64,000 bases of DNA, taken from contig CAJTXP010000014.1 in assembly GCA_910583615.1 (NCBI GenBank), positions 1 to 64,000 of the forward strand. The letters are read 5' to 3'. Positions 59,735 through 64,000 of this stretch are shown piece by piece. The translations under genes and the position numbers were made by a program. This stretch comes from an uncultured Lachnospiraceae bacterium (GTDB taxonomy: Bacteria > Bacillota > Clostridia > Lachnospirales > Lachnospiraceae). A model generated the notes under the pieces. That model was not told the origin of the DNA. It saw only the letters and a program-made list of their open reading frames with translations, and searched no databases. The first letter of the stretch is position 1. Each line of letters opens with the position of its first letter.

Positions 59735-60841
59735 ATGGATTTCATGGCAAGACATATACGACAGCTGGATATAGAGGCGTATCGGGGAATTCAGGATCTG
59801 AAATTAAGAAATCTGAATCATATCAATATTCTGACAGGTGACAATAACAGCGGAAAGACGAGCGTACTGGAGGTTCTTTCCGGTATGCGGGATCCGTACA
59901 GCATTCTGGCGTGGACCAGCATGATTCTTAACAGGGTATCAATAGCCAGAAAAAAATTATTTTATCAGGAACTCTATAATCTGTTCCCGGTTGATGCTGA
60001 AGAGAAGGTGATTGGGTATAAATTTGGGGATGACAAAGGCATAATCACGAGTATTGCATTAAAAGCAAAGATTGATGAAATACAGATTTCTGAACAGGAA
60101 ATGCTTCAAATCAATAATCTGAAGAGGACAGGAGATTTAAGAGCGGCGGAAGATATGATTGATACAAAATGTATGAAGCTGACTACGTATGTGAATGGAA
60201 AGAAAACGGGTGAGGAAATTATATATGATTTTCAGAATCATATCCCATATGTGGTAGCAGAAAAAAATATTTTTTTCCGTACGATGTATGTATCTCCTGT
60301 GGATCACGCAAAAGGGAATCTTTATCTGGACCATATTCTCAGTGACTCCGAAATGTATGGAGAGATGATTTCCATTCTTCATGCATTTGATGAAAATATT
60401 ATTGGAATTAATGCAATTGCTGCTGATGATAATGCTTCCCCGGTTGAATATATGATTTTGACAAAAAACCACAAAAAGGCGTTGCCCTTGAATGTATTTG
60501 GAGATGGAATGAAAAAAGCGATTCTTCTGCTGAGTGCGGTCGTCAAAGCAAAGGATGGTATTTTGCTTCTGGATGAGTTTGAGACAGCGATCCATACATC
60601 AGCCATGAATTCCATATTTTCATGGATACTGAGAAGTGCAAAAAAATTGAATGTTCAGGTATTTTTAACTTCGCACAGCAAAGAAGCCATCGAAAAAGTT
60701 CTGAAATGTAATGAAGAATTGCGGTCGGATATTCATGTGTACACATTATACAGAAAAGAAGACAGACATCTTGTTCGTACAATGACCTGTGAAGAAGCAA
60801 TCAATGCGCAGGAATGTCTGGGACTGGAGTTGAGATCATGA
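59735..60841 (+). CDS. AAA ATPase of OLD/PARIS-like (AAA_15/AAA_21) type
   Basis: This 368-residue ATPase has Walker A GDNNSGKTS (about 38) preceded by IEAYRGIQDLKLRNLNHINI, typical of SMC/OLD-type ATPases. It has FGDGMKKAILLLSAV as the signature-like region, Walker B GILLLDEFETAIH and the final VFLTSHSKE switch. It overlaps by ATGA the TOPRIM-type gene at 60838. Such split ATPase/TOPRIM pairs occur in OLD-related anti-phage systems, including PARIS. A start at 59744 is also possible. Base composition turns AT-rich compared with larC, which suggests transfer. Confidence 0.82.
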   Translation: MDFMARHIRQLDIEAYRGIQDLKLRNLNHINILTGDNNSGKTSVLEVLSGMRDPYSILAWTSMILNRVSIARKKLFYQELYNLFPVDAEEKVIGYKFGDDKGIITSIALKAKIDEIQISEQEMLQINNLKRTGDLRAAEDMIDTKCMKLTTYVNGKKTGEEIIYDFQNHIPYVVAEKNIFFRTMYVSPVDHAKGNLYLDHILSDSEMYGEMISILHAFDENIIGINAIAADDNASPVEYMILTKNHKKALPLNVFGDGMKKAILLLSAVVKAKDGILLLDEFETAIHTSAMNSIFSWILRSAKKLNVQVFLTSHSKEAIEKVLKCNEELRSDIHVYTLYRKEDRHLVRTMTCEEAINAQECLGLELRS

Positions 60842-61584
60842 ACAGTGTTTTGTTGTGTGAAGGTTCAACGGATTATGTGCTTTTACAGTATTTTATGAGA
60901 AAAGCATATCATTGGGAAGATGACAGAAGCAGACAGGAAGGAGTATTTAGGATAGAGAATGATCAGGAATCCAGAAAGCTGTTTTGCAAAGAACATATCC
61001 TTACAGTGGCATCAGCAGGGGGATGCAGCAAATTGAAAAAAGGACTGGAACAGGCTTTAAACAGAAACCGTTTTGCTTCTGATATGAGGCCTGCATTTGA
61101 TCATATTGTTATGATTACAGACAGGGATGAGATCAGTACAGAAGCGGAATTTGTCGGGAAAATTCAGGAAGTATTTTTGAAATGATCGGTTTGTCATCTT
61201 GAAGATATCCATAATAATAAGTGGGTTAAATGTGAAATGAAAAGTGACAGGGGAGAAAGGCTGGTTTTTTGGTTCTTATTAATGGTTGTACCTTTTGAAG
61301 AAAACGGAGCTATGGAGACATTTTTGTTAAATGCAATAGCAAAAGAAAATAAATATGATAAATCAATTATTGAAGCATGTTATAAATTTGTAGAGCGCGT
61401 AGATCCGGAAAGAAGATATTTGTCTGCAAGAAGACTGGTTACAAAAGCGAAATTTGATACTTATTTTTCTATTAGAACCGCTGCAGGCCAGTTTAGAGAG
61501 CGACAAAATATTCTGAAGGGTATAGAGTGGGAAGAATATACGGTTTTACAGGAGGCTTTTCAATTACTGGCAGTATTATCATAA
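60838..61584 (+). pseudogene. TOPRIM-type partner of the OLD-like ATPase, interrupted by an in-frame TGA
   Basis: The gene begins MNSVLLCEGSTDYVLLQYFM, with a TOPRIM-like acidic Glu, and has the second acidic motif FDHIVMITDRDE. TGA at 61183-61185 ends this frame after EVFLK. The same frame stays open and continues with SVCHLEDIHNNKWVKCEM, then VPFEENGAMETFLLNAI, reminiscent of DUF3226/OLD TOPRIM proteins, to a true stop at 61584. Without the last 130 residues the effector is probably inactive. It is translationally coupled to the ATPase. Confidence 0.7.
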
Positions 61585-61671
61585 GCTGAATGTTCGGGCA
61601 GAATAAAGATTTGGTTTTATTGGCGGATATTTTCTGCGGCCGACGTATTGAAAGGCTGCGGCAGAACAGTA

Positions 61672-61714
61672 ACGGGAGGCCGGCAGGTGATTTGCTCACC
61701 TGCCGGCCTCCCGT
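61672..61714. terminator. Perfect 19-bp hairpin between converging genes
   Basis: ACGGGAGGCCGGCAGGTGA (61672-61690) pairs without mismatch to TCACCTGCCGGCCTCCCGT (61696-61714) around TTTGC. It separates the TOPRIM gene from the converging HPr-like gene. There is no T-tract, but the stem is strong enough to act on both strands. Confidence 0.6.
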
Positions 61715-61741
61715 ACATACTTCCGGTATCTTTTCAAAATG

Positions 61742-62011
61742 TTAACTGACCAGTGAAAATTCTTTCCGGATCTCTTCCACGACCGCGGCCAGTGCCTTCT
61801 GCTCATCCGTCCCGTCTGCCAGGATGTCCACGGCAGAGCCTTTCGGGTGGCTCAGGCGCATGAGAGAGAGCGGATCTTTGGCATCCGCGATCTCGGTGCC
61901 CAGCATGACCATGATGACACTCTCGTAAGTACTGGCCGTGCCTGCGATCTTCGCGGCCGGTCTTGCATGGAAGAAATCATTGGAGTCCAAAGTAACAGAT
62001 CTGGTGATCAT
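61742..62011 (-). CDS. HPr-like PTS phosphocarrier protein
   Basis: This 89-residue protein has the HPr fold: the active-site His in FFHARPAAKIA near residue 16 and the Ser-46 region KDPLSLMRLSHPKGSAVDI. It is downstream of mannitol dehydrogenase in the mannitol locus, so it is more likely a dedicated carrier than the general HPr. The region around Ser46 differs from the usual KSIMGVMSL, so HPr kinase control may differ. AAGGAGAG precedes the start. Confidence 0.85.
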   Translation of the reverse strand: MITRSVTLDSNDFFHARPAAKIAGTASTYESVIMVMLGTEIADAKDPLSLMRLSHPKGSAVDILADGTDEQKALAAVVEEIRKEFSLVS

Positions 62012-62073
62012 AACAGCTCTCCTTTTTTGTTCTGCGGCTGCTTCAGAGCCGTTGTTCTGCTATGCGGTGTTTC

Positions 62074-63228
62074 TTATTGAAAGAGCTCCGTTACCGTCTC
62101 ATAAGCCTTTGTCACCTGCTCAAGCAGAGCGGCATCCGTCACGCCGGAGATCTCGGAAAATGCCGCCGCCACGCCTTTGGCTGCGATCTTCTCCTGAAGC
62201 TCTGCGCTCTGTGCGTCTTCCGGATTGTTGTAGCGAAGCGCGGCTCCGATGCCCAGGACCAGCTTGTCGACCGGCAGGCCATAGGACATGGCAGTGGTCA
62301 GCGGACTGACCAGACGGTCGTCAGCAGAAAGCTTCCGAAGCGGCTCCCGGCCTACGCGGGTCACATCGTCCTTCAAATATGGGTTCTTGAACCGGTTGAT
62401 GATCTTGTCGATGTATTTGTAATGAGCTTCTTTGTCGAATCCAAATCTCTGAATCAGGCCGTCGCCGGACTGAGTCATGGCTGCCTTTACCAGATCATAG
62501 ATCTTCGGATCCGAGATGGCCTGATCGATGGTTTTATGGCCTGCCAGGATACCGGTGTAGGCGGTGATGCAGTGTCCGGTATTCAGCGTGAAGAGCTTTC
62601 TCTGGATGTAGGCCATCAGGTTGTCTGCCAGGTTCATGCCCGGGATCTCGGGAATCTCTCCCTTTAAGGAAGCCTTTTCCACATTCCACTCACAATATTT
62701 TTCCACGACCACGTCTACCGGATTTTCGCTGCGCACCGGCGGTACGATACGGTCTACGGAGCAGTCTGCAAAACCTACGTATTTCTCACAGTAAGCTTTT
62801 TCTTCCTCAGAAAGGATACCATATACATGTTCCTTCAACTGGGAGGTGGCGCGGATGGCATTCTCGCAGGCGATGATGTTCATAGGCTCTGTGCTGCCGT
62901 CGGCGATTCTCTTCTGGATGCCTTTTGCGATGGTGGGAGCGATAAAACCAAGGACCCGCAGTCCCACAGCTGTGGTCAGGATATCTGCCTTTGCGATTTC
63001 GTCAATGATTGCTTCGCCGTTGGACATGATGCCGGTGATATTGGTGATCTCCACGTCCTCGACCTCTGTATCCATTACATGAACGGTATATTTCTGGTCA
63101 GCAGCCAGACGGTCGATGATGACCTCGCTCACATCTGCGAAGATAACGCGATAACCTGCCTGTGCCAGCAGCATGCCGATAAAGCCGCGTCCGATATTGC
63201 CTGCACCGAATTGAATTGCTGTTTTCAT
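62074..63228 (-). CDS. mtlD: Mannitol-1-phosphate 5-dehydrogenase
   Basis: This 384-residue enzyme oxidises mannitol-1-phosphate to fructose-6-phosphate with NAD. It has the Rossmann motif QFGAGNIGRGFIGMLL at the N-terminus and the conserved catalytic Lys/His region NTGHCITAYTGILAGHKTI of the polyol-specific long-chain dehydrogenases. Length is normal. AGGTGTTG precedes the ATG. It lies between the HPr-like gene and the mannitol permease, in one operon read from right to left. Confidence 0.94.
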   Translation of the reverse strand: MKTAIQFGAGNIGRGFIGMLLAQAGYRVIFADVSEVIIDRLAADQKYTVHVMDTEVEDVEITNITGIMSNGEAIIDEIAKADILTTAVGLRVLGFIAPTIAKGIQKRIADGSTEPMNIIACENAIRATSQLKEHVYGILSEEEKAYCEKYVGFADCSVDRIVPPVRSENPVDVVVEKYCEWNVEKASLKGEIPEIPGMNLADNLMAYIQRKLFTLNTGHCITAYTGILAGHKTIDQAISDPKIYDLVKAAMTQSGDGLIQRFGFDKEAHYKYIDKIINRFKNPYLKDDVTRVGREPLRKLSADDRLVSPLTTAMSYGLPVDKLVLGIGAALRYNNPEDAQSAELQEKIAAKGVAAAFSEISGVTDAALLEQVTKAYETVTELFQ

Positions 63229-63365
63229 GATACAACACCTCTTTCTTGACTGAAATGATAATGTTCGCCGGTCAATGACCGGGAAAAGGCGGCCGGGCGG
63301 ACTTTATGCCGTCCGGCCGCAAAGGTATGTTACAAAATGTCTGATAATGTCTTGTTTCAGGAAGC

Positions 63366-64000
63366 TTAAGTGAGCTGTTTCAGGATCCATTCCACATCGT
63401 TGGTGGTCTTCATCTCTTCCAGAACAGTCTCATCCTCCAGAACTTCGCAGATCTTCGCCAGCAGGTCCAGATGCTCGTCGCCGATGCCTGCGATACCGAA
63501 GACCAGATTGGCTTTCTCATCACCGAACGGAACACCTTCGGGATACTGGAAGAGGACGATACCGGTCTTCTTCACGGTTCCTTTTGCCTGTGTGGTTCCG
63601 TGAGGAATTGCAATACCCATACCCATATAGGTCGTCACCAGCTTCTCACGTTCCTGCATGGCATCTACATAGGAAGCGTCTACGTAGCCCAGTTTGCACA
63701 TAAGTTCGCCGGCAGCCTGGATCGCTTCTTCCTTCGTGCCCGGGGTCTGATTTAATTTGATGCCTTCTGCGATCATGACTTTTTTATTCGGAACGGTGGT
63801 CGGTACGACCGGATCCGTATTTTCGCCTGCAGTCTCTGCAACCGCCTGATCTCCGGTAGTCAGCTGGATATAGAGGGCATCCAGCGCCGGGTCTGCCAGG
63901 AAGTTGCCGATGGTGACCATCTGTGCCTGAGGTGCGGATTTCTTCGCACGTTCCACCAGCGTGGTCTGTACGACTGCGATATCACAGTCGGCCGGGATAT
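63366..64000 (-). CDS. mtlA: Mannitol PTS permease, EIIB end and EIIA domain (partial, runs off the window)
   Basis: The frame is open from the right edge to 63366. It opens with DIAVVQTTLVERAKKSAPQA, the end of an EIIB domain, then a Pro/Thr linker (TDPVVPTTVPNK), and a complete EIIA mannitol/fructose-type domain: MIAEGIKLNQTPGTKEEAIQ, the phosphorylated His in GMGIAIPHGTTQAKG and the C-terminal GDEHLDLLAKICEVLED. It is therefore the fused EIICBA form rather than a separate MtlF. The EIIC part lies outside the window. Confidence 0.88.
   Translation of the reverse strand, partial: IPADCDIAVVQTTLVERAKKSAPQAQMVTIGNFLADPALDALYIQLTTGDQAVAETAGENTDPVVPTTVPNKKVMIAEGIKLNQTPGTKEEAIQAAGELMCKLGYVDASYVDAMQEREKLVTTYMGMGIAIPHGTTQAKGTVKKTGIVLFQYPEGVPFGDEKANLVFGIAGIGDEHLDLLAKICEVLEDETVLEEMKTTNDVEWILKQLT

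Overview
The window looks like one stretch of a Bacillota chromosome, class Clostridia, most probably a Lachnospiraceae gut anaerobe. This rests on family recognition, not on any search. The supporting families are DUF4317, DUF6017-type replication initiators, Rpn-type nuclease/transposase genes, BlaR/BlaI pairs, M56 peptidases and a PurF-like protein starting Met-Gly-Gly. Ribosome binding sites are strong AGGAGG-type throughout. No rRNA, tRNA or CRISPR array was seen.

Layout. 1-5 kb: a tyrosine recombinase, a broken Rpn gene, a truncated sigma factor with its membrane partner, and two duplicated small HTH regulators with paired dyad operators. 5-8.6 kb: a PurF-like protein and a PadR/DUF1700/DUF4097/PspC envelope operon. 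8.7-15.5 kb: a membrane-tethered MerR regulator with a YidC-like protein, a VanZ protein, a two-component system and a lantibiotic-immunity-type ABC exporter. 15.5-19.7 kb: a transglutaminase lipoprotein, two Uma2 nucleases, a MATE pump and RidA. 19.8-23.7 kb: a graveyard of mobile-element and toxin-antitoxin remnants around an intact AlbA_2-type regulator. 23.7-30 kb: a BlaI/BlaR pair, a split surface protein and unrecognised genes. 30-36 kb: D-lactate dehydrogenase, DUF4317, an MsmK/UgpC ATPase, a PucR/CdaR-type regulator and a GH25 lysozyme.

36-46 kb is the most interesting region. A YgeV-like sigma-54 activator is followed by three enhancer-like dyads, a terminator and a textbook -24/-12 promoter. 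This promoter drives dpaL/ygeX, ygeY, a Na+/solute symporter, a D-aminoacylase-type amidohydrolase and a ridA. The operon and its sigma factor look damaged together: ygeY lacks the stretch that holds the catalytic Glu pair, ridA lacks about 50 internal residues, and the nearby rpoN copy has lost its N-terminal activator-interaction region and abuts a truncated AAA ATPase.

46-53 kb: a second BlaR-like/BlaI-like pair with a large dyad over its promoter, AraC, GNAT, an anti-sigma/ECF sigma pair and a cell wall amidase. 53-58 kb: a LicT-controlled beta-glucoside PTS operon with RAT elements and a 64-bp tandem duplication. 58-64 kb: a one-piece larC, an ATPase/TOPRIM pair resembling split OLD or PARIS-type defence with a stop codon in the TOPRIM gene, and a mannitol PTS locus that runs off the right edge.

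About a dozen genes carry premature stops, frameshifts or internal deletions. They fall mostly in accessory regions and in the sigma-54 locus, which suggests ongoing gene decay. Some single-base lesions could instead be sequencing errors.
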